Part shown: positions 32,701 through 42,676 of the stretch, piece after piece
How positions within the stretch are numbered: the first letter of the stretch is position 1
Layout: each line of letters begins with the position of its first letter
Assembly (NCBI GenBank): GCA_963931865.1
Contig: OZ007510.1
Location: 5,867,399 to 5,931,398, forward strand
DNA length: 64,000 nucleotides
Direction of reading: 5' to 3'
Source of the DNA: Axinella damicornis
Taxonomy: Eukaryota; Porifera; Demospongiae; Axinellida; Axinellidae
Notes under the pieces: generated by a model
Database searches by the model: none
What the model was told of the DNA's origin: nothing
The model's input: the letters and a program-made list of their open reading frames with translations, nothing else
Program-made: the position numbers and the translations under genes

Positions 32701-34803
32701 CGTTGAGAGCTGTGAACTGCTGTTCTGCAGGAAACCTACTTCTTTGTGACCAGACCTGGACAAGGGGTCTTCTACAATGAGATAGAAACGAGGTATGTAT
32801 GAATAATGTCATACAGGCTCATTGCTATGTATCGAATATCAAAGGGAAGGGAAACAATTTTGAGCGTTGGACATAGCAAAACAGGAAGAAAGTGAAATAG
32901 GATGTTTCGGCCCGAGAACCTTCATCAGCTATGACAACTAAGGGCTGATGTGCAATCAGCCCTTGATCTAGCCAAGTGACCCCACCCCCTTTTAGGATGT
33001 TCAGAATTTACTCGTATTTTATTTCAATATTTCTCACCCCCACCTCCTGTGACCACTCCGTTTTATGGCTCTGTTTTATCTCAGTTGTGTCATAGCTGAT
33101 GAAGGCTCTTGGGCCGAAACGTCGTATGTAACATTCATTCCTGTTTTGCTGTGTCCAATGTTTCCCTTCCCTAGCTTTGAGGTACGTATGGCCTTAGCTT
33201 AGCCTGGTTCCCTGTGCATCCTCCCATACTCTGCACCGAGAGCCAGGCTAGTGTTACCCTCATTTCTGGTACGTTGTCTCGTGCCCAGACCCTTCTTGAA
33301 AAAACGAGAAGGGGTCTGGCAGCAAGTAATACAACGCCGTGTCCCAGAGGAATTCAATCTGTTACTCAATCACATGTTAATCAATCTTATGGAGTGGAAA
33401 ATTCCAAATGGAGTGCACTTCCTAATTGAGGAATGTAATTCTAAATTAAGTAGGCACTTGCGCCTAATAATGAGTGACTATGGTATACTGGATCAAACCA
33501 GGTCTACACTTGGTGTGTGGCAGTGAGTCACTAGCCCAGTTAGCTTAAAGTTGGAGAACCTGCCTGAACACAATGGTGGCACTTAATGCTGCTGCAGCTA
33601 CAGCTAATAGCTTCACCATGACAGGCTAATTGGTTCCTAGTGGTGGGCACTATAACTGCTATGCTGTCAACAGGGGCTGGTTCTTCATATAAGAATCACG
33701 AAATATGCTGAGTGTGCACTATAACACTAGAGCTATAGTTCAACAGGTGTCTCATCCCCCCCCCCCCCCCCCCAGAGTTCGTTTGAGCAAGAGGCGTGGG
33801 AAGACTGCCCGATCAGCCATGAACTCCAAGCTGGTTGTCAGACACCGTGACATGACTGATGACGAAGTGTTGGCACAGGTAAACCACATGGGGCTAGGAG
33901 TTGGAGAGTTCGTATTTGTAGTCCATTAACCTCTGCATTTTTGCCATCTGCAACTTGTGACTGGAAATGATGACAATTGTCGTACGTCAACTGTAGAACA
34001 TCCTTGTAGCCCAGTTGTGTCTTGCCATGTGCTGTGCGAGTCTAGAAAAAATGTTTAGAGCATGCACAGGAGCAGGGACACACCCGACAAGCGACAACTG
34101 AGAGGGGCTGGGTAGATGTTGTTGAAGGTGGTAGCAGGGTCACCTCATGTCTGGGTTTCGGCACAAACAAGAGGCTAGAAGCAGTACGTTTTGTAAGGCA
34201 TAGTCTGTTGAATCACTCACAAGGGGTAGCTACGTAGTATTTGTGTTTTGCAGACTTGTAGCATTGCTGTAACAATACATGGGGTGGCTCTCAAGTGGGT
34301 GTGGTTAATGAATATTGTGGAACCAAAGAACTCTAGCTGTCCCCAGAGAAGCAGCTTCAGCATAAAGTGTGTGTTGGAAAAGCAGGCAACATACCCACTT
34401 ACTGATGTTGACGGAGCTGAATCTAGGCCGTAAATTTTCTAGTCTATATTATTATCCAGCTGCCTTTTGCTGACTGCCCATGGAACGTATTTCAAGGCAA
34501 AGTTCCTGGGTTTGGGAGGAAGTACTGTGCATTGACGAGAGTTCTGTTTGTTCCCCATCCCAGGAAGCAAGGATGACTCAACTTGAGCCAGCAATCCTGG
34601 AAGAGGAGGGGTGGGAAGTAGAGGAAGGAGAGGAGGGGACTACACCCACAAGCCCCACAGAGGATACTGAGGAACAGACAGAAGAGGGAGGAGAAGCAGA
34701 TGATGAAGAGGGGGAGGAAGAGGAAGAAGAGAAGGAGGAAGGCGAGAGCGACAGGGACGATGAATTTGAACAGGCGTTTGGGAGTGGAGAGGAAGATGAC
34801 TAA
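9963..34803 (+). CDS. PAF1: RNA polymerase II-associated factor 1 (Paf1), complete, 14 exons
   Basis: Scaffold subunit of the nuclear Paf1 elongation complex, which couples RNA polymerase II to histone H2B ubiquitylation and transcript elongation. Exons: 9963-10003, 10809-10904, 14737-14858 (or 14861), 15744-15810, 16425-16526, 17037-17085, 21107-21163, 21227-21295, 30830-30933, 31961-32077, 32267-32333, 32731-32792, 33776-33878, 34564-34803. All phases agree, giving 431 residues plus TAA at 34801-34803. Family motifs seen: [84 protein letters not shown], and an acidic Glu/Asp-rich tail. Human Paf1 is 531 aa; the difference is mostly a shorter acidic tail. Introns reach 4.0 kb (intron 6) and 9.5 kb (intron 8) because of transposons. 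The C-terminal acidic exon is a single exon of 80 codons. Identification is secure. Confidence 0.95.
9990..10059 (+). repeat. 35-bp tandem duplication copying the Paf1 exon 1 splice donor
   Basis: CGAAAAGGGAAACCGTAAGTA occurs at 9990 and again at 10025. The real donor after exon 1 is at 10004; an identical donor follows at 10039. Reading through to the second puts the TAA of GTAAGT in frame, so only the first gives a full-length protein. Confidence 0.8.
12506..12764. repeat. Long hairpin (arms about 120 bp)
   Basis: The left arm starts CTAGAAACAAAAAATTTTCT and runs to about 12630. The right arm, 12644-12764, is its reverse complement with very few mismatches. The loop is about 14 bp. Transcribed as part of Paf1 pre-mRNA it would fold into a long double-stranded stem. 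A degenerate copy of one arm lies just upstream. Confidence 0.85.
14094..14381. mobile_element. hAT-type MITE with 8-bp target duplication
   Basis: The 288-bp element has ends TAGGGCTCGAATGACTAGT and (inverted) TAGGGCCTGAACAATTAGT. CTACATAC flanks both sides (14086-14093 and 14382-14389). The interior repeats GACTAGTCGACTAAT. No coding sequence. TAGGGC termini and 8-bp duplications are typical of hAT elements. Confidence 0.85.
15006..15741. repeat. (CCCT)n microsatellite, about 735 bp
   Basis: Almost uninterrupted CCCT repeats with sporadic CCCCCCT and CTCT variants. It ends directly at the acceptor CCCAG of Paf1 exon 4 (15743), so it doubles as that intron's polypyrimidine tract. Long Ser-Pro-Leu or Arg-Glu-Gly open frames over it are repeat artefacts. 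Confidence 0.95.
16545..16900. repeat. Purine-rich GGGAGA-type repeat tract
   Basis: Imperfect repeats of GGATGGGAGGGAGAGGGAGGA with almost no pyrimidines on the plus strand. It lies just inside Paf1 intron 5 after the donor at 16527. It could form triplex or G-quadruplex structures. Confidence 0.9.
17532..17760 (-). pseudogene. PHD-finger fragment of a transposon protein
   Basis: The minus-strand frame has CDLCQAAI...[15 protein letters not shown], a C4HC3-like zinc finger of the PHD type. Such fingers often precede the endonuclease in metazoan LINEs and also occur in DNA transposons. It is bounded at 17515-17533 by a piece of the dispersed GGGAACGAGGCTAG repeat. No continuing domain is found; it sits antisense in Paf1 intron 6. 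Confidence 0.5.
18055..18609 (-). pseudogene. Ulp1-like (C48) cysteine protease relic, frameshifted
   Basis: One frame reads [17 protein letters not shown], the catalytic Cys block preceded by the oxyanion Gln (VQCQVW). The His and Asp blocks ([10 protein letters not shown], then GIVDIYNS) are readable only in another frame (18096-18380), so a frameshift separates them. Ulp1-type proteases are carried by several eukaryotic DNA transposon groups. The piece is antisense in Paf1 intron 6, next to the PHD relic, and may belong to the same dead element. Confidence 0.6.
18714..18766. repeat. (GATA)n microsatellite
   Basis: About 13 TAGA units with one interruption (TATATAGA). Confidence 0.9.
18797..19290 (-). 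pseudogene. Degraded transposon-type open frames
   Basis: Two overlapping minus-strand frames (18797-19024 and 19021-19290) include [20 protein letters not shown] and [16 protein letters not shown]. The first resembles a motif I remember from repetitive cnidarian and sponge proteins of unknown function. A second copy of the CLVVQRW segment lies at 20214-20399. Frames are broken and no catalytic motif is visible. Confidence 0.35.
19487..19985. mobile_element. Element with a 27-bp-type minisatellite (copy A)
   Basis: It starts with the palindromic GTAGCTGAGCTCGCTCTGCTCGC type end. It then has about nine diverged copies of a roughly 27-30 bp unit built on CGATTGCGTCCGCTTCAGCTGCTGC-like words (19540-19830), then a tail with GAACGTTC and AATTGAAGTACGAAGGTCG and a CA tract. 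The same order appears inverted at 53510-53912, and the tail alone at 52273-52375. No coding frame is credible; this looks like a non-autonomous transposon. Confidence 0.55.
20467..20649 (-). pseudogene. Arg/Glu-rich transposon N-terminal fragment
   Basis: Sixty codons with [17 protein letters not shown], a repeat style found at the N-termini of helicase-type and other transposon proteins in invertebrates. Isolated; the function cannot be assigned. Confidence 0.3.
20739..20766. repeat. (AT)n microsatellite
   Basis: Pure AT dinucleotides, about 14 units. Confidence 0.9.
20932..20977. mobile_element. TAGCCT...AGGCTA short palindromic element
   Basis: TTAGCCTCATTCCCAGGC at the left and GCCTGGGAACAAGGCTAG at the right with about 13 bp between. 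It is one of a dispersed family in this window. Confidence 0.7.
21889..22684 (-). pseudogene. Ty3/gypsy integrase relic (3' piece of a split retrotransposon)
   Basis: The minus strand reads a zinc-finger-like [10 protein letters not shown] near 22400, and [13 protein letters not shown] with [22 protein letters not shown] at 21950-22105, the C-terminal integrase signature. Stops and frameshifts interrupt it between 22130 and 22320. The partner reverse-transcriptase piece lies at 27640-28680, beyond the MULE insertion. It has no visible intact LTRs and is antisense in Paf1 intron 8. Confidence 0.75.
23262..23505. repeat. Degenerate tandem repeats downstream of the transposase
   Basis: Four or five copies of a unit containing GTAGAATGCACCATGAATG with variable spacers, between the transposase stop and the left inverted repeat of the MULE. 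Possibly a transposase-binding or subterminal region. Confidence 0.6.
23515..27352 (-). CDS. MULE transposase with SWIM-type zinc finger, four exons
   Basis: Cut-and-paste DDE transposase that should act on the flanking 82-bp repeats. Exons: 27352-27183 (ATG at 27352), 27091-27035, 26801-26356, 26063-23515. Phases 2-2-1 agree, giving about 1,073 aa. The middle exon has [20 protein letters not shown] and [11 protein letters not shown]. Catalytic region in exon 4: [14 protein letters not shown] (first Asp), [13 protein letters not shown] (second Asp), AIHLRRNIK, and [14 protein letters not shown] (Glu). A SWIM-like [17 protein letters not shown] follows, then a basic PKGRGRKG stretch and a Gln/Ser-rich tail. 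Exon 1 is a 26-residue unit in two tandem copies containing [11 protein letters not shown], which resembles a SUMO-interacting motif. I recall related proteins in cnidarian genomes. No stops or frameshifts were found. The last roughly 70 residues could be altered by a further splice near 23720. Confidence 0.85.
27183..27340 (-). repeat. In-frame 78-bp tandem duplication in transposase exon 1
   Basis: Two copies, 78 bp apart, differ at a few positions and encode 26 residues each, keeping the frame. Confidence 0.9.
27640..28680 (-). pseudogene. Ty3/gypsy reverse-transcriptase relic (5' piece)
   Basis: The minus strand has [13 protein letters not shown] (about 28320), then [16 protein letters not shown] (28150-28195), [17 protein letters not shown], and, one frame over, LPLYLDDV, the active-site block. 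The frameshift before YLDD shows decay. An upstream frame, 28394-28657, leads into the RT. The MULE at 22694-27630 separates this from the integrase relic. Confidence 0.75.
28648..29090. repeat. Direct repeat pair, about 170 bp, offset about 270 bp
   Basis: Both 28648-28800 and 28916-29090 contain CAATTAACTTCAT, AATCGTTTATATTTAAATGG, GTGTCTTCTTTTATGATATC and GGCTGGAGGCCTCTGGTGAG. It could be an internal repeat of the gypsy element or an independent duplication. Confidence 0.7.
29379..29798 (+). other. Unrecognised open frame
   Basis: 139 codons in the sense orientation in Paf1 intron 8, with a Cys cluster (SCQECAGYD...CSCCCQC). No family recognised, no splice context, and it lies in a transposon-rich stretch. 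Probably not a host gene. Confidence 0.15.
29920..30555 (-). pseudogene. Reverse-transcriptase-like relic, possibly DIRS-type
   Basis: The minus-strand frame contains [20 protein letters not shown] followed by MAKIDIRS. This fits the start of a tyrosine-recombinase (DIRS-like) retroelement RT: a VDDA...LG.GA..AKIDI.SAFR pattern. The expected continuation is lost immediately afterwards. The N-terminal half is basic and low-complexity. Confidence 0.45.
30661..30723. mobile_element. TAGCCTCGTTCCCAGGC palindromic element
   Basis: CTAGCCTCGTTCCCAGGCTC and its complement at the other end, with a 20-bp centre. A clean member of the dispersed family. Confidence 0.8.
31007..31710. mobile_element. 704-bp TIR element with TA duplication
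   Basis: Ends CCGTAGTCTCTCGAAAATAC and its reverse complement (at least 25 bp identical), flanked by TA at 31005-31006 and 31711-31712. Subterminal words AAAATACGCCCACC / GGTGGGCCTACTTTCGA repeat on both sides. No transposase. Lies in Paf1 intron 9. Confidence 0.8.
32897..32933 (-). ncRNA. Hammerhead-ribozyme-like motif (copy 1)
   Basis: On the minus strand: ATAG, core CTGATGA, a 13-nt stem-loop (AGGTTCTCGGGCC) that closes with GG(U)-x-GCC pairing, then GAAAC, the ATC cleavage triplet, and CTAT. ATAG and CTAT pair as stem I. Stem III is minimal, as in the short hammerheads of Penelope-like elements. Confidence 0.5.
33091..33128 (+). ncRNA. Hammerhead-ribozyme-like motif (copy 2)
   Basis: CATAG, CTGATGA (33096-33102), a stem-loop AGGCTCTTGGGCC (33103-33115), GAAAC, GTC (33121-33123), GTATG. 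CATA pairs with TATG, with one G-G mismatch next to the core. The GUC triplet is the classical cleavage site. Confidence 0.5.
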
Positions 34804-35649
34804 TGATTGCACACTGTTTATGTTCTACCACTTGTTCTCTATTGTGTATGAAGCCAACTCATCTCCAGACCTGCAGCCCCACCCACTTGAAGCTTAAATT
34901 GGCGAGCTCGTAGCTCAGATCAATGTGACAATTATTATTGGTCAGGTTTAAATTACTGTACCTGAGTATGATATGTGGCCATGGCAACATACTCGGGTAA
35001 ATGACTATCATTGCAGCTGGTAGGTAATTACAATGATAATGGCAAGACGAACTCTGATCAGCACAATTAGCTATGGACTTGCCAACTTTCAAGATATTAC
35101 CAACATGCACTGCATGGGGGCAAGCGTTGCGACTTCCAAAACTATAATGGTATACTTATATACCTAGTCTTGTCCCCAGACCCACCATGCACGCGCCATG
35201 CATATGAATATCAGAAAGAGGGGATGGGTCTGCAGGACACCAATTTAAAGTTGGCCTTGGGAATTTTTAATTGTCGGGATAATTATACCGAGATCACGCA
35301 CACGAGGGGGTGGGGCTCGTTATTCTAAATAGAGCGCGCTGGGGGCGAAATTCGAACAGATCCATTAGGTACTGCCCTGTATGGGTAGCTGCAGTGTAGT
35401 GTATATTGATCTGTCGAGGTAAGTGTACATTTATACGTACGTAATTTGCAATTGGGTACATGTATTGTGCAATGCTAATCTCGGTACCAGACTATTCGCG
35501 CACGGTGGTACCGAGACTGCATGGTGCTAATCTTGTAATCTGCAGCTGACCTGCTATGCAGATTGCAGGTTCATGAACTGCATGCACTGAAATGTCTCTG
35601 CTGACCATCCAGGTTTGGTGTGCAGTAGCTACTATATGCACAAGGTTGG
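34804..35649. other. Intergenic region between Paf1 and the dynein gene
   Basis: About 850 bp. It must hold the Paf1 3' UTR and polyadenylation site and the dynein promoter. Around 35170-35230 is a GTCCCCAGACC...GGTCTG repeat piece. No clear TATA box or ciliary-gene X-box was recognised by eye. Confidence 0.5.
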
Positions 35650-36976
35650 ATGATGGAAAAATCAAGGAAGGTGGGGAAACACACAGTAAGTATCTGCTAC
35701 TCAGTTTAGTATAGCAGCATAATTTGGGTACATACTGACCTCTCCTGTTTTGAAAGGGGGCACTTTTGCGAGACTAAATTTAAGCAAGGTACTCCCACCC
35801 ATCTGATGGCCAGCTACCAGATTGAGACTTGTTTTAAGTAATCAGTTCACCAGTCATATGCATTATCTCTGTCTGTTTGCCTGGCGCAGGTGCTGGCTCC
35901 CTACCCCCCACCCAGTGACTCTGCAGAAGCAGACAATGTTCCTCTTATGACCTACAAAACTGCCCATCTGAGAAGAGGGCGGTTCAAAAAACCAGCTGCA
36001 TGCAAGTCTGCTCCTCCTGACCGCAAGTCGGGAAATAAACCACAAGAGAGAGATTATGCATACTCTGAAACTGACCTCAGTGCTAACAGGTACTCCACAT
36101 CAGAGACTAAGACTAGAGTTGAAGAAGGTGGTCAGCAGATGCAGTTTGAAGCTGGTGAGGCACAAGGGATAGTTAGCTCTGCACGTGACACTGTGCATTC
36201 CCTCACTGGCCGCGGAGCACTGAAGAGCCAGCAACAGTCAGACTCCATCGCATCATACATCACTTCTGCTAGGCTTTGTCTTGGCCTTAAGGTGAATCCC
36301 GAAAGAATTCCTTCAGAAGGAGAGAGAGAGAGTATTCTAGCTACTGCCGGACCCATAGCCGGAATAAAGGATCTAAAACGGCTGTCTAGAGACTTGTCAA
36401 GTTTACAAAGTACTCAGTTAAGGCTCAAACATGGCTCTGACATAGGAGACTTCGTTTACTGCCTGAGAAGGGATGTGGGGAACCTGAGGGAAAGGTTCAA
36501 CCCATACAACTTGGAGATTGTGTCATCAGAGCAAGCCCGTGCTCAGAGGAAGTACTTCACTGTCAGTGCTTTCAGTGTTGCCGAGGTGAGTAGATTGTTG
36601 AAACACTTCAACTCATTGGTTTATTTTGGTAGTATTATTGCCACTGTCTAGGTGGAGCGGGGTGGTGGTGGGATGGACCTGACAGCCGTACAGAGGTGGC
36701 TGTGGGAGAGGGATGTGTTCTATCGTCTTCTGGCCATCCCCTTCTTCGCCAGGTTCAAGTAAGCAGTACATAATATAACACTGCTGTGCTATACTTGTAA
36801 CCATTGATGGCCCTTGAGTACAGTGTACTGTGTCAGGAAATGCTGACAACTTGCTGGGTATGCATGCTCATGGTTGTTATAGCTTGGAGATTCAGGTTTG
36901 TGTAATGAATTGTCAATGTGGTATAGAGTGAAGCTATATATTACCCTGCGCCTGCCCTTGTCCCCAACCTCCAAAT

Positions 36977-37020
<44 letters not shown>

Positions 37021-40000
37021 AAGGAGGGTGGAGAGATCATTTTGAGCCTTGTTGTCCATTCTGTGTGGTGAATGTGTGTGGTATCACACTTACATAGAAG
37101 AAAGTATAATTCAACTTATATGGAAGTGTCATCCCTCACTCACTTAAACTGTGTTCACATATGCATTGGGAATGAGGGCGGCAGCTCAAGTCATTTGTAA
37201 TCAGATTTGAATAGAAGTCATTGTTTCCAGAGTTTGGAGGGCATTCATTGCCTGGAAGAAGTGGATTGCGAACAAGAAGTTATCTGAGCGCAGGTAAGAA
37301 TTGGAAATGTATGTTACGTGAGTGTAATGTACGTGTACGGCATTTTCAGTTCTGTTGTTTCACTGCTCAAGTTAGGATGTTGCTGTGAATATATTTTGCA
37401 TTCACTGTGCACTTTTATTGCTCCTTCCTAAGGTCATTGTTGCGCTCAAGTTTGTTCTCAGCAGATGTACTCTTGCAGAAAGCAATCCTGCATGTGAGAT
37501 GCTTGTGCGAAGAAGCTTTAAACGGTGTAAGCTGCAGTGACTTGAAACCCAGTACTAATCCAAGGTAATTCTTCTAGCGTCTGATCATCATGTATGAATG
37601 GAGAATATGGGACCAAATGCCGTCATTGATTCGTTGGTAAAGGAATACCAATTAAGTTGGTATACCAACTATGATCATGTGCATCTCACATTGATGTATT
37701 ATTACATTTAACCTGACTGGTGCTGTTCCAGGACCTTGTCGCTTATAGAGATCGATGAAGGTACTACATACTCCCTGGTTGACTTCATGGTGCTCCAGGA
37801 GAGGAAGAGTGTAGACGTGAAGGAGAAACTAGCCACCCTCAGGGAGGAAGTAGTCTCTGTTGTGGTCAGTGCATGCCAGGTGAGTGAGTGTGCATGGAAC
37901 GTATTGAGAAACTCGATGATACATTACATGGTTGTCACGCATAAGTCACACTTCTTCTGAGGGTCCACAGTAATATCATTGACCAAGCCATTTCCGTAGT
38001 GCCATGTGTTGCAACACTACCATCTCGTGAGCTGAGGGAGGCAAACTATATAGGGCCAGTTGAAGAGGTTGTGGGTGCATGGCGGGGAGTACACCAAGAA
38101 GTTTCCGTCGCTATAGGGCGGGGTCCTAGTTTGTAGTATTTCAAGCAAGAGGTATGAAAGTGATGGGGAAGCCTAGAATGGAAATGAAACATAAGTAGTG
38201 GATGGGAAATGAAGCACTGAGTATTCAAAATGGCCAGGGAATGACTGCAATACACAAGGCATTAAGTATAACATTCTGGAGCAAAAGATTGATGCGAATC
38301 TAACAGCTGTTTATTTTCAAACTAGCTTTACTAAAAGTGATCCAACCTGGAGAGTATGTACTGCCTATTGTGTTTATACATGATGTGTATATACATACTC
38401 CTGCAATGCAGATTGTTGCTGACAGTGAAGGGATATTCGGACTTGGTGAAGAAGTCAAGGCAGATAAAGGTGTGTATCTTGAATGCACCTTCACAAGATA
38501 GTGTCTTTGCCAAGTATGTATATTCATTCAGGGTTCTTGCATGCATAGGTCGTTGCCGCTGACTGTTGACACTTACAATGTGCAACAGCGGAGGGGAAAG
38601 CATTCTTTGGCCCTTCCAACTTGATGCAGATCTTATTTTTCATTACCTATAGTGCCGAGACATGCCCAGGTACTCCAGTGGAGAGTGGTCCTGGAGAGAC
38701 TGAGGAGATTTGTTAGACTGTGCAACAGTCTTGTGCAGGAGCTTCTGCAGAGGCTTGTGATGACGGCAGTGTGCAAATTGGAGTGCTGCATTGGGAGGGG
38801 AATGAAGGATTCAGCGTCACTTGCAAAGCAGCAAAAACGACAATTTCAGAAGATGCATGAGCAGGTGTTGAGTCAGCCTTACACCCAGGGAGTGTTTGAT
38901 CGCTATATCTATGATGGAGATGAAGAGGAGGAAGAGCCGCTGGTACAAACTACCTCCTTCAGTGCTTTCATGTCCTCCATAGGTATGTGGGAATATATGT
39001 ATGTGGGGTCCCTATAGAACTGGAGGAAAAACGAGAGGCCTCAACTCCCCCTACATTTCCTACATGCTTTAGAAATTCATCTGGCTTAATTGTCAGGTTT
39101 TGTCACCACACAAGCAATTGTGACTGCAGTCAAATAGCGACAGCTGGTCTCATACCCAGGCTCCTTCTGTTTTAGTGATGTTCCATTCCCAATATCCCAT
39201 ATCCATGCTGGATTGAAGTAGCATCCCCAAAACGGACAAAGCCTGGGGATATGAGGAAAAAATGGTGGCTGAGGACTCCACACAATGCTGCTATGTATGT
39301 GAAGCTTGTGTACAGTGGCTTTGTGGTAGAGCATCTGAACGGTGTTCAGAAGCTAGATCTTGGATCCAAATCCTCAGAATTATCTTTGGATTTGCTCTCT
39401 CAGCTATCATAATTTAAGGAAGGGCTATATACTGTAGGCAACACTGACTCAAGATGAGCAATGGCCGTAGAATAACACGTACACCTTTTCGTAGGGACCT
39501 TGGTTGATGAGCAATCTAGTACCACAATGCCAGGTGATGATGGAGACAAGCTATGCAACTCACAAGGCCCACAAGATGTAGTTGCTATGCTATTGCAGAA
39601 GCCCCCTGACCCAGTCCTACCACTTTGGAAAGTCGAACTTGTGTTGAAGGAAAAGACTTCAACACAGGGAGGTGAACCTCACAGTCCACTGGAAGCGGAC
39701 GGATCCGATGGGCCATTATTATGTGTTTCGTACTCACCAACTGCTGATGATTTTCTTTCTGCCTTTGCACACCTTCTCAAGCAATACGAGTCAGTGATCT
39801 CCAGTTTTAGCACTTTGCTCAAAGACGAGAGGATTGTCCCCTACACCAGCAGATCAACGTACGATCTACTCATGGTCCTGGAAGAAGAATCTGCCAAGAA
39901 AAGTAGTCCAGGAAGACCTCAGTCATGGCCAGATATTCATTCTCTGCTGCTCCGATTTGCCCCGTACCAGAGTTGTGTAGGGAACGTTGAGAAGGCAATA

Positions 40001-42645
40001 CAAACAACTATGAGTGAGATTCAAACTCATTCTACAGTAAGTTCATAATTATTATGCTATACAGTTTACTGTGCATGGTCAATCAGAGACTGTGATTCTA
40101 GGTTGCATTGTAGAAGCATTGATTCAGCACCAACTTAGTGCATCAGCTTGTGGTAGTCTTAGAGTACCTATAATCATTACAAAATCAAGGGGGATGCCTG
40201 TCTGTGTTCAGATTTGCTATTCAGTTCTGGGTACCCATCATATGTAGTCCAACGTACTGCAGCTACCTTAGTTGAAGTCAGACAGATCATCCATTTTGCA
40301 CTTCCTTGTAGCTACATACGTAGTATAGTACTATCCACATCGCTAGCCTTGTTCCTGGCTCTTCCCCAGCTGTTTGTACTGCAGTATGCGACAAAAAGTT
40401 TGGGAGGAGTTTGGGAACGAGGCAACCACATCGCTAGGATTGCGCTTCAGAATGTGACAAGCATTCAGTGTGTTGTATGTACTAATAATTTTCCACAGCA
40501 TTATTCTTTACTGAGGAAGTGATGCCATCCACATTAGTAGTGGATCTATAGCACACATGGTTTTACTGGTCTACCTATCTAGTATCTTCAACCACCTCCT
40601 GCTCCGTAGACCAATATATCTTTCATGGGTGGATGTATAATCTCAGACTGGTTCATCTTCCTCAGTACTACCAGTGTTTCAGCAGGATGGTGGAGGCCTG
40701 CTGCGACGTGGACATTGATGCTTCCATGCGTAGGAAGGAGTGGAGTGTATCGGTGTTCCAGAAGATGTTTGCTCTTTACCATGACCAGGTTTGTGCGGGT
40801 AGTTTCTTGTGAATAGAATTTGTAGATGCATCATGTTTACCTCTATCGAATACAATGACCCCATCTAAGTAACATGCCTCCATATTCTTCAACTCTTTGC
40901 CCCTTCACTATAATCTACATTCATTCTGTCTCTTCAGGTACATGCCATGGAGAGTATGGTACTGTCATTCCAAGTTGGGATGGTTAGAGTGGAAGTGAGT
41001 GAGTTTAAGGAGTCCTGTTTGGTCCACCCCCAAGCAATCCTGCACCAGCTTGAGTATCAGCTCCCACGTCTAGCCAACAGCAAATCTGATGACCTTGTTG
41101 GGAAGATCATGGTGAGTACCTGAACAACCATGTGTCTCCAAGTCATTTGTCCTGCATTATGTATGAATAATCTGTAGTGGAACATTTACTGAATTCAAGT
41201 TCATTCATTCCACTTTAGTGAGCTACATTAGGTCCTCCCTACTTATGATTTAGTGTGCATACATCGATGTGCAGAATATGGCATTATTCTCATGCACTCA
41301 ATATTCTTGCTGAAGACCGGCCAACTCTTTATGGAAGGCCAAATATCACTTCAGAATCAGGATTGTGAGTCTAACTGAACTCTGTGTGCATAGGTTGCTA
41401 TTGATGGATTACTCAGCACTCCAACCAATGTGGAAGGCTTTGTGGGTTACCTGACCAGTGTGGAGGGGGCGTCGGCCATGATACCGTCCCTGGAGAGGCA
41501 GCTGCAGATCATAACTCACCTTTACAATGTGGCACAAGAGTTTGCAGTCACTGTTGCTGATGAGCAAATGGCTCTCTACAAGGCTGTATTCCCTCAACTC
41601 AGATACTTGAAGGTTAGAACTGAATCTTTTTTCCACATAACTACAGATGACTCACAGCTCTGCGGTGGCCCTGGAGGTCGCGTCTAATGCATAGGGCCTA
41701 TGGCCTAATGACGTAATACCCAATGCGCAATACCTAATACCCAATGCGCAATACCTAATACACGATAGACTTAATACCTGACACCCGATGCATAATACGC
41801 CTAATACCTATGACCTAACGCGCAATACCCAATACGCGACAGACGTAATACCTGATACCCGATACACAATATGCCTAATACCTACGACCTAAAGCCGCAA
41901 TACCCAAAGCGTAGTACCTAATACCCAACACGGAATAGCCCTAATGTCGCAATGCCCCGCAATTGGGGCTCACGAAGTTCGCACGATCTGAGGATATGAT
42001 GTCATCGCAAGAATGAACCCTGACCTTGCGATGGGACGCCAACTTTGATGACCACCACCTGTACCTGTTGTGAAGAATGGCGTAGCTACTACGGAAGCTT
42101 CACCTTGGGCTGTAGAAGTGGGCTGTAATAAGAGAACCTGGAGAAGACGCCGGTGTCTTCATCGTAAGAATTCCGGAGCTTCCATGCTTCGTCGTAACAA
42201 TTTCTTCAGGCTCATGTAGCTATCTAGCTATCAATGAAACATGTAGCTAGCTAGGAGACTGATTGTGAGATAAATTCTCCAGTGTCCGTCAGGAGATATC
42301 CTTAACTGCACAGCTGTATGGAGATATATATATATCCACTCGTGGAGAGCCTCGAGGCTGATGATCAACAGCAAGATCTCAGCATAATGCTGATCAAAGA
42401 CTGCTCTCTCAAACTTGTCCCTACCAACACCAGAGAGCAGATGCCAGAGAGGCTCTCCAAGCTGCCAGGAAAATTCACCCAACTGAGACCAGTCCCCTTG
42501 AAATTTGCTCTCTGGGACAACCATTTCAGCAAATGAAATCTCTGGCCGATACCTTGAAACAATTCTGCCGAAGATGTGAATTGCATGTGTGTTCATTCCA
42601 CATTAATTTTGTAACTCATTGAGTTGAGACTCAAACACTCCCCCC

Positions 42646-42676
<31 letters not shown>

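Larger units (their letters stand above)
32838..33180. mobile_element. Penelope-like remnant: inverted repeats carrying hammerhead motifs
   Basis: About 100 bp at 32838-32935 (AAAGGGAAGGGAAACA...CAAAACAGGAA...) reappears inverted at 33085-33178. Each copy carries one hammerhead-like core. Penelope-like elements carry such ribozymes in their terminal repeats, so this is probably a rearranged end of one, in Paf1 intron 12. Confidence 0.5.

Noticed and set aside
39309..39385. Functional tRNA-Thr gene
   Set aside because: The acceptor stem does not pair and the T-arm is imperfect; a SINE head is likelier.
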